A stretch of 64,000 nucleotides of DNA from Streptomyces coacervatus. Lineage in GTDB: Bacteria; Actinomycetota; Actinomycetes; Streptomycetales; Streptomycetaceae. The notes under the pieces were generated by a model. The model worked only from the letters and a program-made list of their open reading frames with translations, did no database searches and was not told the origin of the DNA. Made by a program: the position numbers and the translations under genes. The stretch lies in NCBI RefSeq assembly GCF_029223485.1, contig NZ_JARHTP010000001.1:186001-250000 (forward strand), in the 5' to 3' direction. Below are positions 14,967 through 25,436 of this stretch, in pieces (the first letter of the stretch is position 1; each line of letters begins with the position of its first letter).

Positions 14967-16027
14967 CGCAGCAGTCCGAGTCGACCACCACCACGAGCAC
15001 GAGTACGACCACCCGGGATGCCGACGCAGCGGCATCCCGGCCAGGGTTCGCGCCCGCCCTTCCGCCGCTCGCCGAACCCCGCCCGCCGGGCGGGCGCCGG
15101 GTATGGCCGCGCACCTTCCACGACCGCCTGACCGCCCCGCTGCCCGGCCTGAAAGCCATGGCCCGCTTCGCCCGCGAGGGCTCCATCCGCCCCGGGCGCG
15201 AAGGCCTGGCCGACATCCCCCGGCTCCCCTTCGAACCCGCCCCGCTGCCCCGCGTCGACGCCCGCACCGTCGCCGTCTCCTGGGCGGGACACGCCAGTTG
15301 GGTCGTCCGGATCGGTGGACTGACCATCCTCACCGACCCGGTCTGGTCCCGCCGCATCCTGGGCACCCCGGCCCGCATCACCCCGGTCGGAGTCTCCTGG
15401 GAATCCCTGCCGCCCGTCGACGCGGTCGTCATCAGCCACAACCACTACGACCACCTGGACGCCCCCACCCTGCGCCGACTCCCGCGCGACACCCCGGTGT
15501 TCGCCCCGGCCGGGCTCGGCCGCTGGTTCCACCGCCGCCGCTTCACCGCCGTAACAGAACTGGACTGGTGGGAGGCGGCCGAACTGCACGGCGTCCGCCT
15601 CGACTTCGTCCCCGCCCACCACTGGTCCAAGCGCACCCTCACCGACGCCTGCCGCACGCTGTGGGGCGGCTGGATCCTCACGGCTCCCGACGGCCGACGC
15701 ATCTACTTCGCGGGCGACACGGGATACGGCCACTGGTTCTCACGGATCGGCGAGCGCTACCCCGGCATCGACCTCGCCCTGCTCCCGATCGGCGCCTACA
15801 ACCCGCGCTGGTGGCTCAGCGATGTCCACTGCGACCCGGAGGAGGCGGTAAGGGCCGCCCAGGACTTGGGCGCACGCAGAATGGCCCCGATGCACTGGGC
15901 GACGTTCGTACTGTCGGCGGAACCGGTCCTGGAACCGCTCACGCGTGTCCGTGCGGCCTGGGAGAAGGCAGGCTTGGACCGCGGTGACCTATGGGACCTC
16001 CCAATTGGAGCCTCCCGGGTCCTGTAG
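14963..16027 (+). CDS. MBL-fold metallo-hydrolase (NAPE-PLD/UlaG-like)
   Basis: 354 residues. The Ser/Thr-rich N-terminus is followed by a metallo-beta-lactamase domain: SWAGHASWVVRIGGLTILTDPVW, metal motif SHNHYDHLD (HxHxDH), FVPAHHWSKRT, FAGDTGYG and APMHWATF. The Trp-rich layout resembles NAPE-PLD-type phospholipase D proteins; the substrate is unknown. I chose ATG 14963 for the ATGA overlap with the aminotransferase-like gene; an ATG at 14948 is possible. The two genes are translationally coupled. Confidence 0.85.
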   Translation: MTQQSESTTTTSTSTTTRDADAAASRPGFAPALPPLAEPRPPGGRRVWPRTFHDRLTAPLPGLKAMARFAREGSIRPGREGLADIPRLPFEPAPLPRVDARTVAVSWAGHASWVVRIGGLTILTDPVWSRRILGTPARITPVGVSWESLPPVDAVVISHNHYDHLDAPTLRRLPRDTPVFAPAGLGRWFHRRRFTAVTELDWWEAAELHGVRLDFVPAHHWSKRTLTDACRTLWGGWILTAPDGRRIYFAGDTGYGHWFSRIGERYPGIDLALLPIGAYNPRWWLSDVHCDPEEAVRAAQDLGARRMAPMHWATFVLSAEPVLEPLTRVRAAWEKAGLDRGDLWDLPIGASRVL

Positions 16028-16060
16028 CGCCCTGAAGGGGCGCGGGGAACTGCGCGATCA
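16027..16060. repeat. Intergenic hairpin repeat GCGCCCTGAAGGGGCGC, terminator-like
   Basis: GCGCCC-TGAA-GGGGCGC (16027-16043) is followed by GGGGAACTGCGCGA. The same phrase occurs in reverse orientation at 46488-46540, and this is a common Streptomyces inter-operon motif. It directly follows the MBL stop and may end transcription. Confidence 0.65.
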
Positions 16061-16092
16061 ACCCCCACGCACCCGCACCCCGCAACGCACCG

Positions 16093-16713
16093 TCACCCGG
16101 CAGACCGAACCCGCCGCCACAAACTCGGCACCACACTGATGACCACGGTCAAAGCAACCGCCGCCACCACACCTTCCCAAGGCTCCGGGAACAGCGAACC
16201 ACCCAGAATCCCGATCACTTGATACGTCGCAGCCCAAGCCAGGCACGCCGGCAAGTTGCCCCGAGCAAACCGCCGCAACGGCCACTTGGCCACAAGGCAA
16301 GCCAACATCACCGGAATACGCCCGGCCGGCACCAGCCGGGACAACACCAGCACCGCCACCCCGTGCTCGGCAAGTCGCGACTGCGCCTGCGCAAGCCGCT
16401 CCTCCGGCGCCCGCGCCCGAATCGCCTCCAGCCACCGCGACCCGTTCTTCGACCGCATCCCCCGGCGCCCCAGCCAGTACAGCGCCGCATCCCCCAGGAA
16501 CGCGGCCAGCGACGCCGTCACGAACACCAGCGCCAGCGCGAACGGCGCCGTCTGGTGAAAAGCCACCACGGCCGCCGAACTCACCAGCGCCCCCGTAGGA
16601 ATCACCGGCACCAGCGCCCCGAACAGCACCAGCAGAAACAGCGACGGATAGCCGATCGCCTGCTGGGTGGACTCCGGAGGCACGATCTTCGCCGTAGCGG
16701 CAAGCCATGTCAC
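16093..16713 (-). CDS. DedA-family membrane protein
   Basis: 206 residues with several hydrophobic segments and the DedA/VTT features FGALVPVIPTGALVSS, FLGDAALYWLGRRG and VLSRLVPAGRIPVMLACLVAKWP (the conserved G.[FY]xR-like segment). DedA proteins are inner-membrane transporters or scramblases linked to lipid carriers and membrane homeostasis. The GTG start at 16713 overlaps the stop of the upstream MBL gene (GTGA), so the two form an operon read leftward. Confidence 0.82.
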   Translation of the reverse strand: MTWLAATAKIVPPESTQQAIGYPSLFLLVLFGALVPVIPTGALVSSAAVVAFHQTAPFALALVFVTASLAAFLGDAALYWLGRRGMRSKNGSRWLEAIRARAPEERLAQAQSRLAEHGVAVLVLSRLVPAGRIPVMLACLVAKWPLRRFARGNLPACLAWAATYQVIGILGGSLFPEPWEGVVAAVALTVVISVVPSLWRRVRSAG

Positions 16714-17483
16714 CGCGCGACCTCCAGGCGCACGCTCTCCCCGTGCCCGAGCCGGTGCACCGCGACATCCGGCGCGTGCTCGGCCGCGAGGCGCACGAAC
16801 TCGTCGCCGGGCGCGTGGAATTCATGGGGGCGCACGGCGTCCATCCCGATCGGCCAGTACGTGCCGTAGTGCACCGGCACCGCACTGCGCGGCGCCAGCC
16901 GGGCCAGTGCCCGGGCCGCCCGCCCCGCGTCCAGATGCCCCTCGCCGAGGTACGGTCCCCAGCCGCCCACCGGCAGCAGCGCCACGTCGACCGGCCCGAC
17001 CTCCTCCGCCATCGCGTCGAACAGCCCGGTGTCCCCGGCGAAGTACGTGCGCGCCTCGCCCTCGATGACATAGCCGAGAGCGGGGGAGCGATGCGGTCCG
17101 AGTGGCAGCCGCCGCCCGTCGTGCCGAGCGGGAACGGCCCGTACGACCACGTCGCCGACCGTCACCCGGTCCCCGGGCGCCACCTCGCTCACCCTGAGGT
17201 GGGTGAGCCGGCGCAGCCCCGGCACCGCCCGGGGTGCGCCTCGGGGCACCAGCAGGCGCGTGCCCTCGGCTAGCCGCTCCAGCGACGGAACGTGCAGGTG
17301 GTCGGCGTGCAGATGCGACACCAGCGCCACGTCCGCGCGCCAGGCGCCGGGCGGCGGCAGCGCGCCGCGACGGCGGCGGAGATGGGCGAGGCGCTGGGCG
17401 AACAGGGGGTCGGTGAGCAGGCGCACGTCCGAGTCGGCGACCGTGCAGGTCGCGTGACCCCACCAGGTGATCTCCACCGGCAC
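16710..17483 (-). CDS. MBL-fold metallo-hydrolase (UlaG-like)
   Basis: 257 residues: ITWWGHATCTVADSDVRLLTDPLF, metal site SHLHADHLH, PARHDG, GYVIEGEARTYFAGDTGLFD and VPVHYGTYWPIG. This is the L-ascorbate-6-phosphate-lactonase-like layout, but the substrate is not known. It lacks PqqB-specific features. It is the first gene of a two-gene operon with the DedA protein. Confidence 0.85.
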   Translation of the reverse strand: MPVEITWWGHATCTVADSDVRLLTDPLFAQRLAHLRRRRGALPPPGAWRADVALVSHLHADHLHVPSLERLAEGTRLLVPRGAPRAVPGLRRLTHLRVSEVAPGDRVTVGDVVVRAVPARHDGRRLPLGPHRSPALGYVIEGEARTYFAGDTGLFDAMAEEVGPVDVALLPVGGWGPYLGEGHLDAGRAARALARLAPRSAVPVHYGTYWPIGMDAVRPHEFHAPGDEFVRLAAEHAPDVAVHRLGHGESVRLEVAR

Positions 17484-17567
17484 CCCTTTGCCTCCTTCGC
17501 GCGACTCCCCCGAAGCCTACGGGCAGGAGTATGGTCGGCGCCGAAACCCAGAGGTGAGGGGGACGCC

Positions 17568-17969
17568 ATGGGACCGGTGCGGGTCACGGCGATCGCGAGT
17601 CTGACGCCGCTGGAGGAGCTGGACGCCGATCCCTTCCTGGTGGACTCTCGCAGCCAGCACGCGATGTGCGCCCGCTGGGCCGCCGAGCGGGGCTACATCG
17701 TCAGCCGGGAGCTCCTGGTGCGGGGAGTGCGGGCCGACCACTGCGTGCTGTGGGACGGCGTACGGCCGGGGATCGATCTGTTCGTGGCACCCAGCCGCCG
17801 GGTGCTGGAGAGCGCGCTGTCGTCCGTCGAGGAGTTCACTGCGGAGTGCGCTCGGCGCGGGGTGCGGGTGGAGACGGTGGGGTTCGAGGAGCCCTGCTAC
17901 GACGCCCAGATGAAGGCGCGGGTGCATCGGCGCCTGTCCATGCCGACCGCCGGATACGACGGGCGCTGA
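17568..17969 (+). CDS. Conserved hypothetical protein (133 aa)
   Basis: A soluble mixed alpha/beta protein beginning MGPVRVTAIASLTPLEELDADPF. The segment SQHAMCARWAAERGYIVSREL recalls the N-terminal strand-helix unit of serine recombinases, but the catalytic Ser and Arg pattern is absent, so I make no functional claim. GTGAGGGGG precedes ATG 17568. It stands alone, divergent from the MBL-DedA operon. Confidence 0.6.
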   Translation: MGPVRVTAIASLTPLEELDADPFLVDSRSQHAMCARWAAERGYIVSRELLVRGVRADHCVLWDGVRPGIDLFVAPSRRVLESALSSVEEFTAECARRGVRVETVGFEEPCYDAQMKARVHRRLSMPTAGYDGR

Positions 17970-18068
17970 GGCGCCCGGTCCTCAGGTGACGGACCCCGTT
18001 GTCGGACCCCGTTGTCGGACCCTTGTGACAGTCTGAAGTACAGGCTCGCACCGACGACGGGCCAGGAC

Positions 18069-20147
18069 GTGAGGTGGGCGGGCGTGCGTGGCGGGCGTTG
18101 GCGGCGGGTCGCCAGTCAGATGGGGCGGAGCGTCACCGTGTGGGCGGTCTCCACTCTCACCATGCTCGTGCTCGCCGGCATCCTGCCCGACTTCCGGCTC
18201 CAGTCCGCCAACGGCGAGAGCGCCACCCACATCGCCGTCACCGCCGCGTTCGGCGCCGGTGCCTTCGGTGTGCTGTCGGCCCTCGTCTGGCCGCTGCTCG
18301 TACGGCTGTTGCTGCTCGTGCCGGCGCTGGTTCTGGGGCTGCTCGTCTTCGTCCTGAACGGGTCGCTGCTGCTGGTCGCCCTGCGGCTCAACCCGTCCAG
18401 CAGCGCCGAGGCGGCTCCCGAGACGGCCGTGGTCGTGGCCGCCGTGATGTCCGCCGTCGCCTCCGCTACCGGCGCCGCCCTGGCCGTGCGCGACGACGAC
18501 GCGTACCGGCGGCGGCTCTACCGCCTCGCCGACCGCCGCCGCAGACGTCTGCCGCCGAGCCCGTCCGCCCCGGGCACGGTCTTCCTGCAACTCGACGGCG
18601 TCGGCCACGATGTACTCCTGGCCGCGGTCGGCAAGGGCCTGCTGCCCACCGTCGCCAGGTGGCTGGAGGGCAGCCACCGGCTCACCCCCTGGCGCACCGA
18701 CTGGTCCAGCCAGACCGGCGCCAGCCAGCTCGGCATCCTGCACGGCAGCAACCACGACGTCCCGGCGTTCCGCTGGTACGAGAAGGACAGCCGCGAGGTG
18801 ATGGTCTGCAACCGGCCGACCAGTGCCGCCGAACTCCAGCGCCGCGCCGTCGAGCACACCGGCGACGGCGGCCTCCTCACCGCCGACGGCGCGAGCCGCG
18901 GCAACCTCTTCAGCGGCGGCGCCGACGAGCAGGCCCTGGTGCTGTCCATCGCCACCCGCCGCCGCGGCCGGGACAACCGCTCCCGGGCGGGCTACTTCGC
19001 CTACTTCTCCGACCCGGCCAACGCCGTGCGCACCGCCATGTCCTTCGTCGCCGAAGTCGGCCGCGAAATGGGCGAGTCCACCCGGGCCCGGGTCCGCAGG
19101 CAGCGCCCGCGCGTCGCACGGGGCGGCCTCTACCCCTTCGTCCGCGCCTTCGCGACCGTCGTCGAACGGGACGTCGTCGTCGCCGCCGTGATGGGCGACA
19201 TGCTCGCCGGACGCACCGCCGTCTACGCCGACCTGGTGGCGTACGACGAAGTGGCGCACCACTCCGGGCCGGCCAGCCGCGACGCCGAGAAGGTCCTCGG
19301 ACGCCTCGACCGCGCCCTCGCGCTGATCGCGAACGTCGCCGAGCACGCCCCGCGGCCGTACCGGATCGTCGTCCTGTCCGACCACGGCCAGAGCCCCGGC
19401 GAGACCTTCCGCGCCCGCTACGGCCTCGGCCTCGGCGAGCTGGTGCGGGCCGGCTGCGGGCTGCCAGTGCCCCGCAAGGTGCAGCGCACGCACAGCGGGG
19501 CCGAGGCCCGTGCGGCCGTGCGCGCGGCGCTGCGCCGGCCCGTCGAGGAGGGCGGGGAGCAGCACCGGCCCTCCCGCCGCCGTTCGGAGCCGCTCGTGCT
19601 GGCCTCCGGCAACCTCGGCCTGGTCTCCTTCCCGGACGTGCCGCACCGGATGACCAAGGAGGAGATCGACGCCCGCCATCCGGCGCTGCTGACGACCCTC
19701 GCCAACCATCCCGGCATCGGCTTCCTGCTCGTCCGCAGCGAGGAGCACGGCGGGGTCGTGCTGGGTGCGTACGGCGCCGAGATCCCGCTCGGCCGACTCG
19801 GTGACGGGCCGGGCCCGTTGGAGGCATTCGGCCCCGGCGCCGCCGACGCCGTGCGCCGCACCCACTCCTTCCCGCACACCGCCGACATCATGGTCAACTC
19901 CTTCCATGACCCGGCCGACGGCGAGGTCCTCGCCTTCGAGGAGCAGATCGGCTCGCACGGCGGGCTCGGCGGCGCGCAGGGCAGACCGTTCCTGCTCTCC
20001 CCGGTCGCCCTCTCCGAGCCGGTCGAGGACGGGCGCGACATCGTGGGCGCCGAGCACGTCCACCGGGTACTGCGCCGCTGGCTGCGGGAGGCGGACGGTC
20101 CTCAGGTGCCGGTCACCGATGAGGGAGAGCAGGAGCGGGCCGCCTGA
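18069..20147 (+). CDS. Membrane protein with C-terminal alkaline-phosphatase-superfamily domain
   Basis: About 692 residues. The N-terminal part has three to four membrane helices (for example VWAVSTLTMLVLAGILPDF and LLLLVPALVLGLLVFVLNGS), reminiscent of the phage-holin/DUF family. It is followed by a large phosphatase-superfamily domain with metal-site-like segments VFLQLDGVGHDVL, WSSQTGASQLGILHG, ADLVAYDEVAHHSG, VVLSDHGQSPGETF and RTHSFPHTADIMVNSF. It probably hydrolyses a phosphate or sulfate ester at the cell surface. The start is uncertain: GTG 18069 or GTG 18084 both precede the conserved RGGRWRRV. Confidence 0.75.
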   Translation: MRWAGVRGGRWRRVASQMGRSVTVWAVSTLTMLVLAGILPDFRLQSANGESATHIAVTAAFGAGAFGVLSALVWPLLVRLLLLVPALVLGLLVFVLNGSLLLVALRLNPSSSAEAAPETAVVVAAVMSAVASATGAALAVRDDDAYRRRLYRLADRRRRRLPPSPSAPGTVFLQLDGVGHDVLLAAVGKGLLPTVARWLEGSHRLTPWRTDWSSQTGASQLGILHGSNHDVPAFRWYEKDSREVMVCNRPTSAAELQRRAVEHTGDGGLLTADGASRGNLFSGGADEQALVLSIATRRRGRDNRSRAGYFAYFSDPANAVRTAMSFVAEVGREMGESTRARVRRQRPRVARGGLYPFVRAFATVVERDVVVAAVMGDMLAGRTAVYADLVAYDEVAHHSGPASRDAEKVLGRLDRALALIANVAEHAPRPYRIVVLSDHGQSPGETFRARYGLGLGELVRAGCGLPVPRKVQRTHSGAEARAAVRAALRRPVEEGGEQHRPSRRRSEPLVLASGNLGLVSFPDVPHRMTKEEIDARHPALLTTLANHPGIGFLLVRSEEHGGVVLGAYGAEIPLGRLGDGPGPLEAFGPGAADAVRRTHSFPHTADIMVNSFHDPADGEVLAFEEQIGSHGGLGGAQGRPFLLSPVALSEPVEDGRDIVGAEHVHRVLRRWLREADGPQVPVTDEGEQERAA

Positions 20148-20220
20148 AATCCGGCTGCGGTGAGCCGGAATGTGATCGGATGGGACCCCAAGGAACACCC
20201 AGGATTCGGAAGGATTCACC

Positions 20221-20649
20221 GTGGCAACCACGCGCTCCGCACACACCGTCTGGGAAGGCAACCTGATCGAGGGCAGCGGTGTCGTCAACTTCGACTCCTC
20301 CGGTGCCATCGAGGCGCAGCCGGTCACGTGGGCCTCGCGTTCTCAGGACGCGAACGGCAAGACCAGCCCCGAGGAGCTGATCGCCGCCGCGCACTCCAGC
20401 TGCTTCTCCATGGCGCTGTCGCACGCCTTGAACGGCGCCGGCACCCCGCCCACCAAGCTCATCACCTCGGCCGACGTCAGCTTCCAGCCGGGTGAGGGCA
20501 TCACCGGAATCCACCTCACCGTCGAGGGCACGGTCCCCGGCATCGACAACGACGCGTTCGTCTCCGCCGCCGAGGACGCCAAGAAGAACTGCCCGGTCAG
20601 CCAGGCCCTCACCGGCACGACGATCACGCTGTCGGCCAAGCTCGCCTGA
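20221..20649 (+). CDS. OsmC-family peroxiredoxin
   Basis: 142 residues with the two redox cysteines of OsmC/Ohr thiol peroxidases: HSSCFSMALSH (peroxidatic) and KKNCPVSQALTG (resolving). The N-terminal TVWEGNLIEGSGVV and the conserved GKTSPEELIAAAH place it in the OsmC rather than the Ohr branch. It detoxifies organic hydroperoxides in the cytoplasm. The GTG start follows GGAAGGATTCACC. A strong hairpin ends the gene at 20666-20693. Confidence 0.9.
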   Translation: MATTRSAHTVWEGNLIEGSGVVNFDSSGAIEAQPVTWASRSQDANGKTSPEELIAAAHSSCFSMALSHALNGAGTPPTKLITSADVSFQPGEGITGIHLTVEGTVPGIDNDAFVSAAEDAKKNCPVSQALTGTTITLSAKLA

Positions 20650-20665
20650 CCCCGGCCTCCCTTCG

Positions 20666-20693
20666 ATGCCGCGCCCGGAAAGCGGGCGCGGCA
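20666..20693 (+). terminator. Strong hairpin terminator after osmC-like gene
   Basis: ATGCCGCGCCCG-gaaa-GCGGGCGCGGCAT forms a long GC-rich stem; there is no long U-run, as is usual in Streptomyces. It separates the osmC-like gene from dnaK. Confidence 0.8.
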
Positions 20694-20722
20694 TTGACAT
20701 TCCTGCACTCAAGTTTTGTGCT
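20694..20722 (+). promoter_or_regulatory. dnaK promoter candidate with a HAIR half-site (HspR-like)
   Basis: TTGACA (20694-20699), a 17-bp gap, then TGTGCT form a plausible -35/-10 pair. ACTCAAG at 20707-20713 is a perfect right half of the HspR HAIR element (CTTGAGT-N7-ACTCAAG); the left half at the correct spacing, ATTGACA, matches 4 of 7. HspR control of a dnaK is established in Streptomyces; for this copy it is inferred. Confidence 0.45.
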
Positions 20723-20758
20723 GGAGTCTGAGGAGTGCCCTGGCGGAAGGGGACGGAG

Positions 20759-22624
<1,866 letters not shown>

Positions 22625-22627
22625 GCG

Positions 22628-23350
22628 TCAGGCGCCCGTCTTCTCCCAGCCCCGCCGCTCCGGCCGCGGCCCCAACTGCCTGGGGTCGCGGCTGCGGTAG
22701 ACCACGTACGGGCGGAACAGGTACTGCACCGGCGCACTGAACATGTGCACCAGGCGGGTGTACGGCACCAGGGCGATCAGCGCCGTGCCGATCACCGCGT
22801 GGACCCGGTACAGCACCGGTGCGCCCGCCATCAGGTCCGTCTTCGGCTGGAGGGTGAACAGGCTGCGGGCCCAAGGGGCAATGGAAGCACGGTAGTTGTA
22901 GCCGTCACCGGAGGTGTGGGCGAGCTTGGCGGCCATGCCCATGGCGATGGCGGCGAGCAGGACGGCGTACATGAGCTTGTCGTTCACGGTCGTCGCCCGG
23001 AAGATCGGGGCGTGCGTGCGGCGGCGGTATACGAGCAGCAGGACGCCGGCGACCGCGAGCACACCGGCCACCGTGCCGCCGTAGAGCGAGAACAGGTGGT
23101 ACGTGTGCTCGCCGACGCCTATCGAGTCGGTCCACGACTTCGGGACGAACAGGCCCGCCAGATGGCCGGCCAGCACGAAGAGGATGCCGTAGTGGAAGGC
23201 CGGGGAGGCGATGTTCAGCAGCTTCGACTCGTACAGCTGCGACGAACGCGTGGTCCAGCCGAACTTGTCGTAGCGGTAGCGCCAGACCAGGCCGGCGACG
23301 AGGAGGGCGAAGGCCACGTACGGCAGGACGCCCCAGAGGAGTGTGGTCAT
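22628..23350 (-). CDS. narI: Respiratory nitrate reductase gamma subunit NarI
   Basis: The 240-residue membrane cytochrome b has five hydrophobic segments (LLWGVLPYVAFALLVAGLVW; FHYGILFVLAGHLAGLF; LYGGTVAGVLAVAGVLLLVY and others). Haem-ligand histidines lie in PAFHYGILFVLAGHLAG and YRVHAVIGTALIALVPYTRLVHMFS. It takes electrons from menaquinol on the outer face and passes them to NarH. ATG 23348-23350 overlaps the narJ stop (ATGA). It is the last gene of narGHJI. Confidence 0.95.
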   Translation of the reverse strand: MTTLLWGVLPYVAFALLVAGLVWRYRYDKFGWTTRSSQLYESKLLNIASPAFHYGILFVLAGHLAGLFVPKSWTDSIGVGEHTYHLFSLYGGTVAGVLAVAGVLLLVYRRRTHAPIFRATTVNDKLMYAVLLAAIAMGMAAKLAHTSGDGYNYRASIAPWARSLFTLQPKTDLMAGAPVLYRVHAVIGTALIALVPYTRLVHMFSAPVQYLFRPYVVYRSRDPRQLGPRPERRGWEKTGA

Positions 23351-23841
23351 GTGCGGATTCCTGTGTGTGCGATGGGCAGTGTGGCGCAGACGGCATCCAG
23401 GACGGATGCGTACGGTGTGCCGAAGTCGGTGAGCCTGGCCCGGAGCTGCCCCAGGCCCTCGCGGTGTTCCGTCAGGAGGCCCGTGTCGCCGGTGCGGGCG
23501 GCGAACTCCAGCACCGCGGGCAGGAAGTCGGGCAGTTCCTCGCCGGTGAACTCCAGGCCGGCGGCGCGGTAGACCTCCTTGAAGCGGACCAGCGACATAC
23601 CGCGCCGCCGGGTGTCCCCGTCCCGCCACCAGCTCAGATAGAGGCTGTGCCGGTTCTTGAAGTCGAAGACCTGGACGTAGTGGGCGGCCAGTTCCTGGGG
23701 TGGGGTGACGGCCGCGTGGTCGGTGAACTCCCGCAGCTGCGGGGCCGCTTCGCGCAGCAGGGGCAGCCGGGCGCGGAAGTCGTCGTCGGGATAGGTCAGG
23801 CAGAGCGCTGCCGCCTGGTACAGCACGGCGTCCGAGGGCAT
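23347..23841 (-). CDS. narJ: Nitrate reductase molybdenum cofactor assembly chaperone NarJ
   Basis: 164 residues, all-helical TorD/NarJ family: LTYPDDDFRARLPLL, HYVQVFDFKNRHSLYLSWWRDGDTRRRG (the conserved 'HYVxxFDxxxRxxLYLTYxxxGDTRxRG' segment) and ELPDFLPAVLEFAA. It is needed to load Mo-bisMGD into NarG before membrane docking. The start shares one base with the narH stop (TGATG) and the end overlaps narI. Confidence 0.95.
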   Translation of the reverse strand: MPSDAVLYQAAALCLTYPDDDFRARLPLLREAAPQLREFTDHAAVTPPQELAAHYVQVFDFKNRHSLYLSWWRDGDTRRRGMSLVRFKEVYRAAGLEFTGEELPDFLPAVLEFAARTGDTGLLTEHREGLGQLRARLTDFGTPYASVLDAVCATLPIAHTGIRT

Positions 23842-25436
23842 CAGGTCTCCTTCGCATCGTCCGTGGTCTGGCGTCTGCGCAGGGCGTGGAAGTTCTCCAC
23901 CGACACCAGCGGCAGCTGCCTGCGTCCCGAGTCCTGGCCGAACGGGCCGTCGCCGCCCATGCCCGGCCCGCCCTCGTAGTCGAGGCTGCAGCCCTCCGGG
24001 AGCGCGGACTCCTCCAGGCGGCGCGCGTCCCCGACGGCGGCCGTCGGGATCACATACCGGTCCTCGTACTTGGCGATCGCCAGCAGCCGGTACATCTCCT
24101 CGACCTCGGCGGGCGTCATGCCGACGGCGGCCGTGACCGCCTCGTCGGGTTCCTCACCCAGGTTGACCGCCCGCATGTGGGAGCGCATCGCTGCGAGCTT
24201 CTCCAGCGAGGCGCGCACCGGGGCCGTGTCGCCGGCGGCGAACAGCTCCGCCAGGTACTCCAGCGGGATGCGCAGGGTGTCGATGGCACCGAACAGGTTC
24301 CCGGCGTCCTCCCCGTCGTGCCCGGTCTCCGTCAGCGCGTCCACCACCGGCGACAGCGGCGGGATGTACCAGACCATCGGCATGGTGCGGTACTCGGGAT
24401 GGAGGGGGAGCGCCACCCTGTATTTGCTGATCAGCGCGTGCACGGGGGAGCGGCGGGCCGCCTCCAGCCAGTCGTACGGGATCCCCGCCTCCTCGGCCGC
24501 CCGCCGCACCGCGGGTTCGGCCGGGTCCAGGAAGACCCCCAACTGGGCTTCGTACAGGGCCTTTTCGTCCCGCACCGAAGCCGCCGCGGTCACCTTGTCG
24601 GCGTCGTACAGCACGACCCCGAGATAGCGAAGCCGCCCCACGCAGGTCTCCGAGCAGACCGTCGGCAGCCCGACCTCCACCCGCGGATAGCAGAGTGTGC
24701 ACTTCTCGGCCTTGCCGGTGCGGTGATTGAAGTACACCTTCTTGTACGGGCATCCCGTCACGCACATCCGCCAGCCCCGGCAGCGGTCCTGGTCGACCAG
24801 GACGATGCCGTCCTCGGCCCGCTTGTACATCGCGCCGGACGGACAGGACGCCACACAGGACGGGTTGAGGCAGTGCTCGCAGATGCGCGGCAGATAGAAC
24901 ATGAAGGTCTGCTCGAACTCGAACTTCACCTTGTCCGAGGCCTGCCTGCGGGTCCGCTCGACCATCGGGTCGAGGTCGCCGTACGCCGGAGCGCCCGCGA
25001 GGTTGTCGTCCCAGTTCGAGGACCACTCGATCTTCATCGGTTTGCCGTCGAGCTGGGAGACGGGGCGGGCCACGGGGTAGTCGTCGCCGAGCGGGGCGTC
25101 GGTGAGATTGCGGTACTCGTAGGTCCAGGGTTCGTAGTAGTCCTTGATCTCCGGGAGCCTGGGGTTGGCGAAGATCCCGGCGAGCTTGTGGAGACGGCCG
25201 CCGGCCTTGAGCTTCAGCGCGCCGCGCCGGTTGAGCTCCCAGCCGCCGCGCCACCTGTCCTGGTCCTCGTAGCGGCGTGGGTAGCCCTGTCCGGGGCGGG
25301 TCTCGACGTTGTTGAACCAGACGTACTCCATGCCCTGCCGGTTGGTCCACGCCTGTTTGCAGGTGACCGAGCAGGTATGGCAGCCGATGCACTTGTCGAG
25401 GTTCATGACCATGGCGATCTGGGCCATCGGACGCAT
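23841..25436 (-). CDS. narH: Respiratory nitrate reductase beta subunit NarH
   Basis: 531 residues carrying four Fe-S cluster motifs: NLDKCIGCHTCSVTCKQAW, CEHCLNPSCVASCPSG, CRGWRMCVTGCPYK (Trp replaces a Cys, giving the [3Fe-4S] cluster as in known NarH) and KCTLCYPRVEVGLPTVCSETC. It relays electrons from NarI haems to the Mo centre in NarG. The start MRPMAQIAMVMNLDK lies one base into the narG stop (TGATG). Confidence 0.96.
   Translation of the reverse strand: MRPMAQIAMVMNLDKCIGCHTCSVTCKQAWTNRQGMEYVWFNNVETRPGQGYPRRYEDQDRWRGGWELNRRGALKLKAGGRLHKLAGIFANPRLPEIKDYYEPWTYEYRNLTDAPLGDDYPVARPVSQLDGKPMKIEWSSNWDDNLAGAPAYGDLDPMVERTRRQASDKVKFEFEQTFMFYLPRICEHCLNPSCVASCPSGAMYKRAEDGIVLVDQDRCRGWRMCVTGCPYKKVYFNHRTGKAEKCTLCYPRVEVGLPTVCSETCVGRLRYLGVVLYDADKVTAAASVRDEKALYEAQLGVFLDPAEPAVRRAAEEAGIPYDWLEAARRSPVHALISKYRVALPLHPEYRTMPMVWYIPPLSPVVDALTETGHDGEDAGNLFGAIDTLRIPLEYLAELFAAGDTAPVRASLEKLAAMRSHMRAVNLGEEPDEAVTAAVGMTPAEVEEMYRLLAIAKYEDRYVIPTAAVGDARRLEESALPEGCSLDYEGGPGMGGDGPFGQDSGRRQLPLVSVENFHALRRRQTTDDAKET

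Noticed and set aside
14963..17483. The two MBL-fold proteins as possible PqqB
   Set aside because: They are 34 kb away, carry NAPE-PLD/UlaG-like motifs and belong to other operons.
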